A DNA stretch of 64,000 nt from Micavibrio sp. TMED2 (GTDB lineage Bacteria; Pseudomonadota; Alphaproteobacteria; TMED2): positions 1,314,370 to 1,378,369 of the forward strand of contig NHBH01000001.1 in NCBI GenBank assembly GCA_002168225.1. The letters are read 5' to 3'. Position 1 is the stretch's first letter; each line of letters opens with the position of its first letter. Below, piece after piece: positions 19,454 through 26,821 of this stretch. The translations under genes and the position numbers were made by a program. The notes under the pieces were generated by a model. The model worked only from the letters and a program-made list of their open reading frames with translations. It was not told where the DNA came from and made no database searches.

Positions 19454-20845
19454 GTGAATAGCTTGCTTGATCGTGTTACGGGTCGTCATGAAGGCACTGG
19501 CAAAGGTGCCGATCCGATTGCTGATGTTCTTGCACAATCCACACAAACAGTGACTGCCGCTGGCGGTCACAATAACCCGGACGAAAAACCCTTCCGTGTG
19601 CTGGTCCTTGATGGCGGTGGCATCAACGGCATGGCCCAGGTCAAGGCACTGGCCGAGCTTGAAAAGCGTACCGGCAAGCCTGCTTCCGAACATTTCGATT
19701 TTATCGTTGGCACATCGACCGGTGGTCTGATTGCGCTGGCACTGGCCGCGCCGCATCCGACAGATCCCAATCGCCCACTGATGTCGGCGCAGGAATTGGT
19801 CGAGTTCTATGAGAAAAAGGGACCGGAGATTTTTGGCACCCGCAACCGGGCCGATCGCGGTGCCGATTGGGACGAGAAGCCACTGGAAGATTTCCTGAAA
19901 TCGAAATTCGGCAATCTGCGTATGCAGGAGAGCCGGATACCGGTGATGGTTTCAGCCTTTGACAGCAAGCGGGGCGATGCCATCTGGCTTCGCAATCTGG
20001 GGCCGGTCAGCGGCAAGCAGCATGATGCCAATCCCTATATGTGGCAGGCGGCGCGGGCGACTTCTGCCGCACCAACCAAGTTCAAGCCAGCCAAGGTTGA
20101 TATGGGCGAGGGGCAGGAGCCACGCTATCGCAATCTGATTGATGGCGGTGTCTTTGCGAACATGCCGGCGATGGAGGCATTCCTGACCGCTGACCGGATG
20201 GCGGCTGAGGTTGGCAAGCCGAACAATATCGAAATGCTGTCTATCGGTACCGATCAGAAACCGTTCACTATGACAGCGGCCCAGATTGCGGCAAAAACCT
20301 CATTTGGCTGGGCGGTCGATGTGCTGAAAGGCAAAAGCCCGATCCGGGAAGTGGCGGAAAGAGGCAAGGAGAGCAGTGCCGACCGCCTGCTCGCTGACCG
20401 CATGGGAGAGCTGTATCATCGCTGGGATATTCCGCTGCAGCATAGCCATGGCAAGAAGTTCAGCCCGAGCGGTAAGCTCGATGATGCCTCGGCGCGCAAT
20501 ATCGCCAAGCTCGAAATGGCCGCCGATGACTTTGTGCATGATAACTGGTCGCGGGTCGAGGCGCTGGCTGACCGGTTGAACCCCGGTCGCGCGCCAATGG
20601 ACAAGCCGGCGGAGAAGCCGAGCCAGGCCGATCTGCGTGCCAAGCTCGATGCGGTTGATCCGCCATCGCCCGGCCTGCTGGCCATCCTCGGCTTTGGTCG
20701 CAAGAACGCCACAGTGCTGGCCTCCGGTCCGCAGGCAAAATCCCGGCGCAAGCTGCTTGAAAGCACGGCATCACCTACGGTTATCGCTACGGCCAATGAT
20801 CGTGACAATCGGGATCGTCCGATCGCGCCGCCGGTACCGGCATAA
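19454..20845 (+). CDS. Patatin-like phospholipase
   Basis: This 463-aa protein has the full patatin catalytic set. The oxyanion loop DGGGING is at 53-59, the nucleophile elbow GTSTG at 86-90 (Ser88), and the catalytic Asp230 in LIDGGVFANMPA. Patatins hydrolyse acyl chains from phospholipids. The C-terminal ~170 residues are helical and then low-complexity. Bacterial relatives serve in lipid turnover, as secreted effectors and as membrane-damaging defence effectors; no sensor such as a CD-NTase is adjacent, so the role is open. The GTG at 19454 is preceded by GGGGGAGG. It is the last gene before the tRNA-Met prophage site. Confidence 0.88.
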   Translation: MNSLLDRVTGRHEGTGKGADPIADVLAQSTQTVTAAGGHNNPDEKPFRVLVLDGGGINGMAQVKALAELEKRTGKPASEHFDFIVGTSTGGLIALALAAPHPTDPNRPLMSAQELVEFYEKKGPEIFGTRNRADRGADWDEKPLEDFLKSKFGNLRMQESRIPVMVSAFDSKRGDAIWLRNLGPVSGKQHDANPYMWQAARATSAAPTKFKPAKVDMGEGQEPRYRNLIDGGVFANMPAMEAFLTADRMAAEVGKPNNIEMLSIGTDQKPFTMTAAQIAAKTSFGWAVDVLKGKSPIREVAERGKESSADRLLADRMGELYHRWDIPLQHSHGKKFSPSGKLDDASARNIAKLEMAADDFVHDNWSRVEALADRLNPGRAPMDKPAEKPSQADLRAKLDAVDPPSPGLLAILGFGRKNATVLASGPQAKSRRKLLESTASPTVIATANDRDNRDRPIAPPVPA

Positions 20846-20971
20846 TCTTGCAAGCCAGTGCTTGACAGCGGGCATCATTCTGCCTATTTCCCACGGTCTC
20901 GGAACGCTTTTCTCCCCGTTGCGGCCATGTGGCAGATGTCATCTGTCTGATATGTCCCGGGCGTTCCCTGT

Positions 20972-21048
20972 GGCGGAGTAGCTCAGCAGGTTAGAGCAGC
21001 GGAATCATAATCCGCGTGTCGGGGGTTCAAGTCCCTCCTCCGCTACCA
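20972..21048 (+). tRNA. tRNA-Met (anticodon CAT, elongator type)
   Basis: A 77-nt cloverleaf: acceptor GGCGGAG pairs with CUCCGCU (first pair G-U), D-arm GCUC...GAGC, anticodon stem CGGAA/UUCCG-like around loop AUCAUAA with CAU anticodon, T-arm with GUUCAAGUC, and an encoded CCA end. The first acceptor pair and overall match favour elongator Met (or a CAT tRNA later modified for Ile). Its 3' end serves as the prophage attachment site, and the serine recombinase gene ends inside it on the opposite strand. Confidence 0.96.
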
Positions 21049-22643
21049 TTGATCCCCCCGACACCCTCGGGGAAGGCGTTCGGGCCTAGAAGGGGTGTCA
21101 GCCTTCCGGCAATCTGAATTGTGGTTTCGCCAGCGTTGCTGCGCTGTACGGTCACGCTCTCAACCAGTTCATCCATGGCGCGGCGGGTCTCGACCACGGC
21201 TTCCGGGTCGTCTTCGATGTCATTGCCGATCGCGGTGGCAAGGGCGTCCAGTGTCTCGCGGTATCGGGTCATGGTGGCCGGGTGCAGTTCAATGACCGGC
21301 GGCGGGGTGTCGAGCGCTGCCAGTTCACGGCGGGCTTCTGCCAGCTCCTGTTCGGCCTCGGCTATCCGCTGTTTCAAACGTTCTTCATGGCCGATGCCCT
21401 TGATCATAAAGTCCAGGGTTCGTTCGCATTCGGCATCGAGCCGGGCGATTTTCCTGTTCAGCGCATCGCGGCGCTGGTTGGCCGTTGCTGCCAGCTTCTT
21501 CCGTTCCGCGTGGTAGGTCTGGACATAGGCGGTGATGACATCGGGATGGGCCAGTTCCTGCCGCAGTGCCTCAATGACAAGCCGTTCCACCGCTGTCCTT
21601 GAAAAGCTTTTGCTGTCCGGGCAGAAGCCACCTTCCTTCGCGCTCGAGCAGCGTATACGCGGGGTTCCCCGTGCACCCTTCCCATATGATTGCATACCAC
21701 CGCCGCACGCGCCGCAGCGCAGCAGGCCGGACAGCAGGTGCTTGCGGCGGGCGTATTTTGCGTGATCGCCATGGGCACGGCTGGCCTTCTGACCATGGGC
21801 CTGATCGAACAGGGTCTGGTCGATGATCGCCAGATGCGGTGCCGCCTGCCGCTGCCATTGCTCCGGCGGGTTCGGTCGGCTGACCCGTTTGCCGGTGTCA
21901 GGGTCGCGCACCATGCGCACCCGGTTCCAGACGATTTCCCCGATATATATCCGGTTATTCAGGATGCCGGTGCCGCGCTTGGCATTGCCGGCAATGGTTG
22001 ATGCGTTCCATTGCCGGGCACCGCGCGGCGGGGCAATGCCCTCGGCATTCAGTTCCTTCGCGATCGCGCGGGGCGTGGTCCCGGCGGCATAGGCGGTGAA
22101 TATGCGGCGGACGGTGTCGGCCTCGGCAGGGATGATTTCAAGTTCACCCTTTTTGCCGTCAATCGCCTGATAGCCATAGGCCCGGCCTCCGGCGTGCAGG
22201 CCGTCCTTGACCCGTCCGGCCATGCCCCGGCGGACCTTGTGCACATTGTCTTCCCGGTACAGCTGACCAACCAGCCCGCGCAGGCCGACAAGGATGGTGT
22301 CAACCTTGCCTTCGTGGACGGCTCGGATTTCGATGCCCTGAAAGCTAAGCCGCTTGTGCAGCCCGGCCAAGTCTTCCATGTCCCGGCTAAGGCGGTCCAG
22401 CGCCTCAATAACAATCACCTGAAATTTGTTCTGGCGCGCATCTTCCATCATGCGCAACAGGCCGTCGCGGCCAAAAATAGAGCCGCCGGATTGGGCGGCA
22501 TCGCTGTATGTCTCGGCAATCGTCAAGCCCTGTTTCAGGGCGAAGTCGGTGCATAGGGAAATCTGGTCATCAATGGAACGGTCGGCCTGCATGTCGGTCG
22601 AAAAGCGGGCATAGATCGCGGCTTTAAGGCCGGTGGTTTCCAT
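21027..22643 (-). CDS. Large serine recombinase (phage integrase)
   Basis: This is a 538-aa site-specific recombinase. The N-terminal resolvase domain has the nucleophile Ser15 in YARFSTDMQ and the arginine-rich EALDRLSRD block. A recombinase domain (RAYGYQ..) follows, then a zinc ribbon with four cysteines (LLRCGACGGG...IRCSS...GGFCPD) and a coiled coil near residues 385-450. I preferred the ATG at 22643, with AGGA upstream, over ATGs at 22652 and 22709. The last ~7 codons and the stop lie inside tRNA-Met, antisense, across the attL core. The enzyme's C-terminus therefore changes on integration (see finding). It is the distal gene of the leftward early operon. Confidence 0.94.
   Translation of the reverse strand: METTGLKAAIYARFSTDMQADRSIDDQISLCTDFALKQGLTIAETYSDAAQSGGSIFGRDGLLRMMEDARQNKFQVIVIEALDRLSRDMEDLAGLHKRLSFQGIEIRAVHEGKVDTILVGLRGLVGQLYREDNVHKVRRGMAGRVKDGLHAGGRAYGYQAIDGKKGELEIIPAEADTVRRIFTAYAAGTTPRAIAKELNAEGIAPPRGARQWNASTIAGNAKRGTGILNNRIYIGEIVWNRVRMVRDPDTGKRVSRPNPPEQWQRQAAPHLAIIDQTLFDQAHGQKASRAHGDHAKYARRKHLLSGLLRCGACGGGMQSYGKGARGTPRIRCSSAKEGGFCPDSKSFSRTAVERLVIEALRQELAHPDVITAYVQTYHAERKKLAATANQRRDALNRKIARLDAECERTLDFMIKGIGHEERLKQRIAEAEQELAEARRELAALDTPPPVIELHPATMTRYRETLDALATAIGNDIEDDPEAVVETRRAMDELVESVTVQRSNAGETTIQIAGRLTPLLGPNAFPEGVGGINGSGGGT
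21037..21049. repeat. attL core (13 bp)
   Basis: The sequence CCTCCGCTACCAT is the last 12 nt of tRNA-Met plus one T and recurs exactly at 61185-61197. Everything between the copies is phage-like and everything outside is host-like, so this is the left attachment core. The prophage copy leaves the tRNA 3' end intact. Confidence 0.88.
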
Positions 22644-22776
22644 CGGTGGCATCCTGTTTGGCGGCGGCAAGCCATGCCGCGTGATCGCGTCTGGCATGGG
22701 CGCGTGCAAGCGCCCTTGCCAAGTCGATAATGGCAGGGTCCGGCGGTCGCTGCAATTCTGATGACCGGCGGTTCAT
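22624..22776 (-). CDS. Small protein upstream of the recombinase, 50 aa
   Basis: The 50-codon frame MNRRSSELQRPPDPAIIDLARA.. starts at 22776 behind AGAGG, 7-8 bp upstream, and overlaps the recombinase start by 20 bp in another frame, which suggests translational coupling. The central segment IIDLARALARAHARRDH is an amphipathic Ala/Arg helix. Similar short Ala/Arg-rich proteins often precede such recombinase genes in alphaproteobacteria. It might act as a directionality or accessory factor, but that is only a positional inference. Confidence 0.6.
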   Translation of the reverse strand: MNRRSSELQRPPDPAIIDLARALARAHARRDHAAWLAAAKQDATDGNHRP

Positions 22777-22787
22777 GGCTTTGCCTC

Positions 22788-23039
22788 TTATTCGCTCTCC
22801 GGGTGCCAGTCGGGATCATGGGCGCGGGGTGGTGCCCAGTGGGTGACGGTGTTGCCGTTGCGGTCCTTGAAACCGCTGCCGGATGGGATGGCATTGCCGG
22901 TGTGGACAGACCCGTTTTCAAGGATCAGCCAGCCGAAAATGGTGTTGCCGTTGGGGCGGGTGTCGGCCTCGGCAACCGGGATGCGGTAGGGGCTGTCCAG
23001 CACGGTGCTGGTGGGGTTTGGGGCGGTCAGGTTATTCAT
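22788..23039 (-). CDS. Hypothetical phage protein, 83 aa
   Basis: A soluble 83-aa protein (MNNLTAPNPTSTVLDSPYRIP...) rich in short beta-type segments and Gly/Asn turns (GNTIFGWLILENGSVHTGNA, GFKDRNGNTVTHW). Its ATG overlaps the end of the GapR-like gene by 8 bp, so translation is coupled. No family recognised. It is part of the leftward early operon. Confidence 0.7.
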   Translation of the reverse strand: MNNLTAPNPTSTVLDSPYRIPVAEADTRPNGNTIFGWLILENGSVHTGNAIPSGSGFKDRNGNTVTHWAPPRAHDPDWHPESE

Positions 23040-23403
23040 CGTCTGGTTCCTTTGTCTGGCCGGGGTTGGTATCGATGGTGACGGTGGTGCCATCCTGCAT
23101 GGTGGCGCTGGCGGCGCTGCCCAGTGGGGTGGTGTCGAAGCCGATGGCGTGAAGGTACAGGTCCAGCAACTGTTCCTGTTCCTCGCGATCCTGACGGTCC
23201 ATTTTCCGCAGCTTGACCACCTGCCGCATGACCTTGTTGTCAAAGCCAACGGCCTTGGCCTCGGCATAGACTTCGCGGATGTCACCGGCGATGGCGGTCC
23301 TTTCTTCCTCAAGGCGTTCAATGCGCTCAATGAAGGATTTCAGGCGGTCGCCAGCGATGCCGCCAACATTGCTGGTGCCGCTGTTGTGTCCGATGTCAGC
23401 CAT
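23032..23403 (-). CDS. GapR-like DNA-binding protein (DUF2312)
   Basis: This 123-aa protein carries the DUF2312 core: GDRLKSFIERIERLEEERTAI, then DIREVYAEAKAVGFDNKVMRQVVKLRKMD and a C-terminal helix ending LDLYLHAIGF. The chromosomal relative GapR is a small alphaproteobacterial protein that clamps overtwisted AT-rich DNA and aids topoisomerases. A prophage copy could shape phage DNA during replication or regulate AT-rich promoters (inference). I chose the ATG at 23403 (MADIGHNSG); an upstream ATG at 23454 overlaps the preceding gene more. The C-terminal tail after residue 90 is acidic and not conserved. Confidence 0.85.
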   Translation of the reverse strand: MADIGHNSGTSNVGGIAGDRLKSFIERIERLEEERTAIAGDIREVYAEAKAVGFDNKVMRQVVKLRKMDRQDREEQEQLLDLYLHAIGFDTTPLGSAASATMQDGTTVTIDTNPGQTKEPDDE

Positions 23404-23710
23404 GGGGCACCTGCTTTTTTGCTTGCTCGCGATCGAGGCGTTCAATTTCGGCAAGGATCAGGGCACCGGCTTTGACCAGCATTTCGCGTGGTTCGCCGGG
23501 TTTCCACCAGTCGTCTGGCCATGGCCAAACCAATTTGCCGATATTGGCGGGTGAGATAGGGGCGGCTTCCAAGGTGTAGGCAACGGCGGCTAGGGCCAGT
23601 TCACCATCAGAATTGTTCTGGTCGTCGTGATCGGCGGTGAAGCCTTCTTCCGCCACCTGTCGTTTTCGTTCGGCGCTGATGTCCAAAAGCTGTGAGTAGT
23701 GTTCCATCAT
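23396..23710 (-). CDS. Conserved phage protein, 104 aa, unknown
   Basis: The sequence pattern ERKRQVAEEGF..DHDD...GELALAA.AY, then VWPWPDDWWKP, then R.MLVKAGALILAEIERLDR is a widely distributed small phage protein type, usually encoded in early operons. I know of no firm function; the acidic and histidine positions would allow metal binding. Two ATGs in a row (23710, 23707) make the exact start ambiguous. It overlaps the GapR-like gene by 8 bp. Confidence 0.8.
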   Translation of the reverse strand: MMEHYSQLLDISAERKRQVAEEGFTADHDDQNNSDGELALAAVAYTLEAAPISPANIGKLVWPWPDDWWKPGEPREMLVKAGALILAEIERLDREQAKKQVPHG

Positions 23711-23736
23711 TAGTTGTTTCCTTCTGGTTGGGGTGG

Positions 23737-24168
23737 TCAGCCGATGGCCTGATTTGACAGGTGGATCAGGGTGTCCAGCACCCGTTTGGTCTGGCCGTCG
23801 CGGATCAGATCGGCGGCAGTGCGCTGATCGAATTGTGGTCTTGGCTGTTTCAGCCAGCCCATTGCAGCGCCGGGCTGTGGGTAATGGTCATCAAGGATGG
23901 TCAGGATTTTCTGTTCCATATCCCAAGCGGTCAGGGCCATTTCGCATTTCAGCTTGCTGCCGCTGATCATCCGTTCATCACCGTCCGGGTCGATGATCCG
24001 GGGTGGCAGTTTGATGGCGCAAAAAGTCTCGACCACCGCATGGCATTCCACGGTGACGATTTCTTCCGTGCCCACATGCTCGGCCATCAGTGCCTGCCAT
24101 GACTTGGCTGGCGGTGATGCGCGATCGAGGGTGTAAACCGGGTCGCGGGTGGTGGGTTTTGTTGTCAT
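23737..24168 (-). CDS. Hypothetical protein with DUF2384-like C-terminus, 143 aa
   Basis: The N-terminal ~95 residues have no recognised fold (VECHAVVETFCAIKLPPRI..). The C-terminal part, MGWLKQPRPQFDQRTAADLIRDGQTKRVLDTLIHL (about 103-137), resembles the C-terminal domain of MbcA/ParS/Xre antitoxins (DUF2384) in its W-L-x-P-P pattern and the A-D-L-I-x-x-G-x-x-x-R-V block. The resemblance is by eye and short. There is no RES-domain toxin next to it. Part of the leftward operon. Confidence 0.65.
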   Translation of the reverse strand: MTTKPTTRDPVYTLDRASPPAKSWQALMAEHVGTEEIVTVECHAVVETFCAIKLPPRIIDPDGDERMISGSKLKCEMALTAWDMEQKILTILDDHYPQPGAAMGWLKQPRPQFDQRTAADLIRDGQTKRVLDTLIHLSNQAIG

Positions 24169-24172
24169 GGTG

Positions 24173-24469
24173 TCAGCCTTTCTTTTGCTTGGCGTTGTTG
24201 TTCCGGGCGGTTTTGATTTCCTGTTCCCGCTGTTCCGCCGCCTTCGCGATGCGCTGCAAGGTGACGCTTGCCGGTTCGTGAGGATTGCCCTTGGTCAGGT
24301 GGACGTAGTAGCCAGCCAGACTGGCGATGGCGGCGGACAGGGTGATGCCCTGCGCCGCGATGCGTACGGCGATGTCCTGTGTCGGATCGGCGTGAAAATA
24401 GTGTTCCGCCATGATCGCGTCGGTAATGTTTTGCATTGCGCTGTCGATCGCGGCCTGTACCGGGTTCAT
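24173..24469 (-). CDS. Hypothetical helical protein, 98 aa
   Basis: A small helical protein (MNPVQAAIDSAMQNITDAIMAEHYF...) with a hydrophobic middle (ITLSAAIASLAGYYVHL) and a Lys-rich end. I chose the ATG at 24469 because it forms an ATGA overlap with the stop of the upstream gene; another ATG at 24481 is possible. No family recognised. The histidine pair AEHYFH is the only polar cluster that stands out. Confidence 0.65.
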   Translation of the reverse strand: MNPVQAAIDSAMQNITDAIMAEHYFHADPTQDIAVRIAAQGITLSAAIASLAGYYVHLTKGNPHEPASVTLQRIAKAAEQREQEIKTARNNNAKQKKG

Positions 24470-25167
24470 TGGGTCCACCATTGGTTATGGGTGGCGTCTG
24501 GAGTGGCCAGCCGGGCTTCGATGTCGCCGTAGAGTTCGGCACCCGCCGGGATGGCGTAATAGTTCCACCGTTCAAGAAACTGATCATGGGCACGGTCGGC
24601 GCTGCGGGGTTTGATGATCGGTCCGCGCGGCGGGTGTTTGGTGCCGGACAGGCCGAAACCGGCACCGATCGGCGCGGGCATCAGGTCGCGAAAGGCGCGG
24701 GCCGCAACCGCCTTGATCGCGGTTTTGATCGCCTTGCCTTCATCCGGTGTGGCCATGGGGATTTTGCACGCGGTATGGGCCAGCGCGTGCAGGCGGCGTT
24801 CCAGATCGGTCAGCAACCCGCCATTCTTGCTGCCATCAATGAATTCACGCACGCCGGGGATCACCGGGCCGGTGAATATGCGCCCGGCATCGGACAGCAG
24901 ACCCATCAGCGCCAGCATCGGGTTGTTGCTGGCCATGTGCAGTTCGGCGGCAACCAGTACCGAGAATTCGGCCATGGTGAAGGTCAGGCCGGTGGCCGGG
25001 TTCCATGGGAACGCGGACAGGTGCCGCGCGACATCCGCCGGGCCGAACAGGCGATTGCCAAGGGGCGCTGTGTCGTGCTGCGGGTACAGCACCCGCCCGG
25101 ATGCAAGACACAGGTCAGGCCAGCGCTTGCCACGGCTGGCAGGTTGAAAGCGGGGTTGGGCGTTCAT
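24466..25167 (-). CDS. Degenerate HD-domain (YfdR-like) protein
   Basis: This 233-aa protein follows the layout of phage HD-domain nucleotide hydrolases: SGRVLYP at the start, GPADVARHLS, then MAEFSVLVAAEL and LMGLLSDAGRIFTGPVIPGVREF, then LERRLHALAHTA. In typical members the second and third blocks read A-x-H-S-V and L-L-H-D-A. Here the two metal-binding histidines are replaced by Phe and Ser, so metal-dependent catalysis is unlikely. The likeness is by pattern only. It overlaps both neighbours by 4 bp (ATGA), showing tight coupling. Confidence 0.6.
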   Translation of the reverse strand: MNAQPRFQPASRGKRWPDLCLASGRVLYPQHDTAPLGNRLFGPADVARHLSAFPWNPATGLTFTMAEFSVLVAAELHMASNNPMLALMGLLSDAGRIFTGPVIPGVREFIDGSKNGGLLTDLERRLHALAHTACKIPMATPDEGKAIKTAIKAVAARAFRDLMPAPIGAGFGLSGTKHPPRGPIIKPRSADRAHDQFLERWNYYAIPAGAELYGDIEARLATPDATHNQWWTQ

Positions 25168-25586
25168 GCGACATGCCCCCCATCGATCAGGTCATCAGGG
25201 GTTGCCAGCACCGGCACATGGCCAAGGAACATGGCCGTGACATCGTCCTGTGCATTGGGGCGGCAATCGGTGATCCAGCCACCCATCAGGCCATTGTCGC
25301 TGCAGAAGCGGACCCAGTCATTGCGCTGGCTGTCCGGCAACGCGGCGTGATAGGCGCGATAGAAATCCCGGACCAGACGGCGTGCCTGCCATCGGATCGC
25401 CGTAGTCGCGGCATGGCGGGCAAGGTCAATGGCATCCAGCATGGTGGCGTGTGCCGTAGCGGTGTGCCGCTTGTCCACGCATAGCCATGCGGCGGTTGAA
25501 ATCAGGAAGTAGGCTTCGGCCTGTTCCGCCGCTTGGCTGAAACAGCCGGGGGAATATGGGCGATAGTCATCATTCGCAACGGGCAT
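25164..25586 (-). CDS. Hypothetical phage protein, 140 aa
   Basis: A soluble, helical protein (SQAAEQAEAYFLISTAAWLCV, then AIRWQARRLVRDFYRAYHAAL) with several Trp and Tyr residues and a C-terminal DDLIDGGHVA. The start at 25586 has AGAGGA upstream. Its stop overlaps the next gene's ATG by 4 bp. No family recognised; the position suggests an early function in host takeover or recombination control, without direct support. Confidence 0.65.
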   Translation of the reverse strand: MPVANDDYRPYSPGCFSQAAEQAEAYFLISTAAWLCVDKRHTATAHATMLDAIDLARHAATTAIRWQARRLVRDFYRAYHAALPDSQRNDWVRFCSDNGLMGGWITDCRPNAQDDVTAMFLGHVPVLATPDDLIDGGHVA

Positions 25587-25622
25587 GTTGGCGTTTCCTC
25601 TCGGTCCAGAATGTGGGGTAGG

Positions 25623-25892
25623 TCAGGCGAAGGCGTTGGTTACCGGATGGCGCGGGCGCAGCATCCGGGGCCGGTCAGGGGCCGGTGATGGGCCGCGTTC
25701 CTGTCGCAGCTTCTGTTTGGCCCGGACATCGCGCAGGGCCATGGCGGATTGACCGCAATCATTGATGACGGTTTCAGACCAGCCGATGGCGGTCAGCTTT
25801 TTGCGCTGGGCCGGATCACGCAGGCTGGTGATGTGATTGATTTGGATGTCATGTGCCAGACGTGACACGTTGACTTGACGATTTTCGTACAT
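25623..25892 (-). CDS. First gene of leftward early operon, about 89 aa
   Basis: A small basic protein (MYENRQVNVSRLAHDIQINHITSLRDPAQRKKLTAIGWSE..). It begins behind AAAGGAACC with ATG-CCC-ATG, so the start is at 25898 or 25892; the second has better spacing. The C-terminal third is Arg/Pro-rich (GPSPAPDRPRMLRPRHP). It lies directly downstream of the operator/promoter block at 25932-25980 and so should be among the first phage products after derepression. No family recognised. Confidence 0.65.
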   Translation of the reverse strand: MYENRQVNVSRLAHDIQINHITSLRDPAQRKKLTAIGWSETVINDCGQSAMALRDVRAKQKLRQERGPSPAPDRPRMLRPRHPVTNAFA

Positions 25893-25929
25893 GGGCATGG
25901 TTCCTTTGGCATTGGATGCCTAAACCATT

Positions 25930-25985
25930 CCGTGCATTTTTAATCGTGTCAACCATTTTTGCACATCAACGTGCAAATTTACCCA
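25930..25985 (-). promoter_or_regulatory. Leftward promoter PL with operator repeats (OL)
   Basis: On the minus strand a perfect -35 (TTGACA) sits between inverted GTGCA half-sites (25932-25936 and 25960-25964), each followed by an A/T run. A third half-site, GTGCAAATTT, is at 25971-25980. A weak -10 (AATGGT) lies 17 bp downstream of the -35. The same arrangement recurs at 26837-26871 on the other side of the repressor gene. It overlaps the 3' end of the repressor coding region and fires leftward. Confidence 0.75.
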
Positions 25986-26799
25986 CAATGAAATGTGCCT
26001 TGGGCCAGCTTGACCGGGTCAGGGTGAATTCGCGGCGCGGGTTGAACTGCTCCACGGTCCAGATTTGCTGGCTGGTGGTTACCAGTCGCTTTATCAATGC
26101 CTTGCGGTCCTCGCCCGGCCTGTTGTCGGTCTGGAAAATCACGTCATCACCGCGGCCAACCGGCAGGTGCGGATGAACCAGTGCTGTGTCGCCATGGTCA
26201 AAGGCCGGTGCCATGCTGTCACCGGTGATATAGACGGCATAGGCGTCGGCAACGGTCAGCAGCGGTTCGGGTCGGGTGATCCAGTCTATCGGTTCATTGC
26301 CGATAATCACGCTGCCGTCATCGCCGCCCTGCGCGCTGGCGAAAACCGGCAGGGATTTGGCCGGGAAAGCCGGGGCTTCGGCGTCGCGGGTCGCCACGCG
26401 GGCGGCCACGGCAGCGGGTGACATTGTCTGTGGTTTCGCACCCATCATGCGGCGTCGGGTCTCTATATCTGTCCCGGTGCCGGTGGCTTGAAACCGTTGT
26501 TGTGCGCCGGTGTTGTCTGCTGCGATTGCTTCCTGATTACGGTCAATTACCGGGTCAACCAGATCGCTGAAATCCACGTCATAATCCTGGGCATACAGGT
26601 CCGGCTTGGCCAGATACATCGGGTCCAGATCAAGCGCCTTGGCAATGCGCTGCATGTTCTTGTGGGTAATGTTCTCGACCCGATCCAGCAACACGTTGTT
26701 GATGAAGCTGGGCGAGTTCTGGCCAGCACGGCGCGCGGCTTCCGCCTTGGAAATCCCGAGCACTGACATTCTGTGTGAAATTAGCTGCTTAACGTTCAT
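25966..26799 (-). CDS. Phage CI-type repressor (XRE HTH + S24 peptidase)
   Basis: A 277-aa lysogeny repressor. The N-terminal helix-turn-helix is at about 11-42 (SVLGISKAEAARRAGQNSPSFINNVL). A 90-residue linker leads to the S24/LexA-like domain with catalytic Ser195 in ITGDSMAPAF and Lys237 in KALIKRL. SOS-triggered self-cleavage would fall before the S24 fold, perhaps in the FASAQGGDDG stretch, though no classic Ala-Gly bond is obvious. Starts at 26799, 26808 and 26859 are possible; family similarity begins at MNVKQLI. Matching operators lie on both sides, as in lambda-type immunity regions. Confidence 0.9.
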   Translation of the reverse strand: MNVKQLISHRMSVLGISKAEAARRAGQNSPSFINNVLLDRVENITHKNMQRIAKALDLDPMYLAKPDLYAQDYDVDFSDLVDPVIDRNQEAIAADNTGAQQRFQATGTGTDIETRRRMMGAKPQTMSPAAVAARVATRDAEAPAFPAKSLPVFASAQGGDDGSVIIGNEPIDWITRPEPLLTVADAYAVYITGDSMAPAFDHGDTALVHPHLPVGRGDDVIFQTDNRPGEDRKALIKRLVTTSQQIWTVEQFNPRREFTLTRSSWPKAHFIVGKFAR

Positions 26800-26821
26800 A
26801 TCCGGCATTTTTACATGGGTT

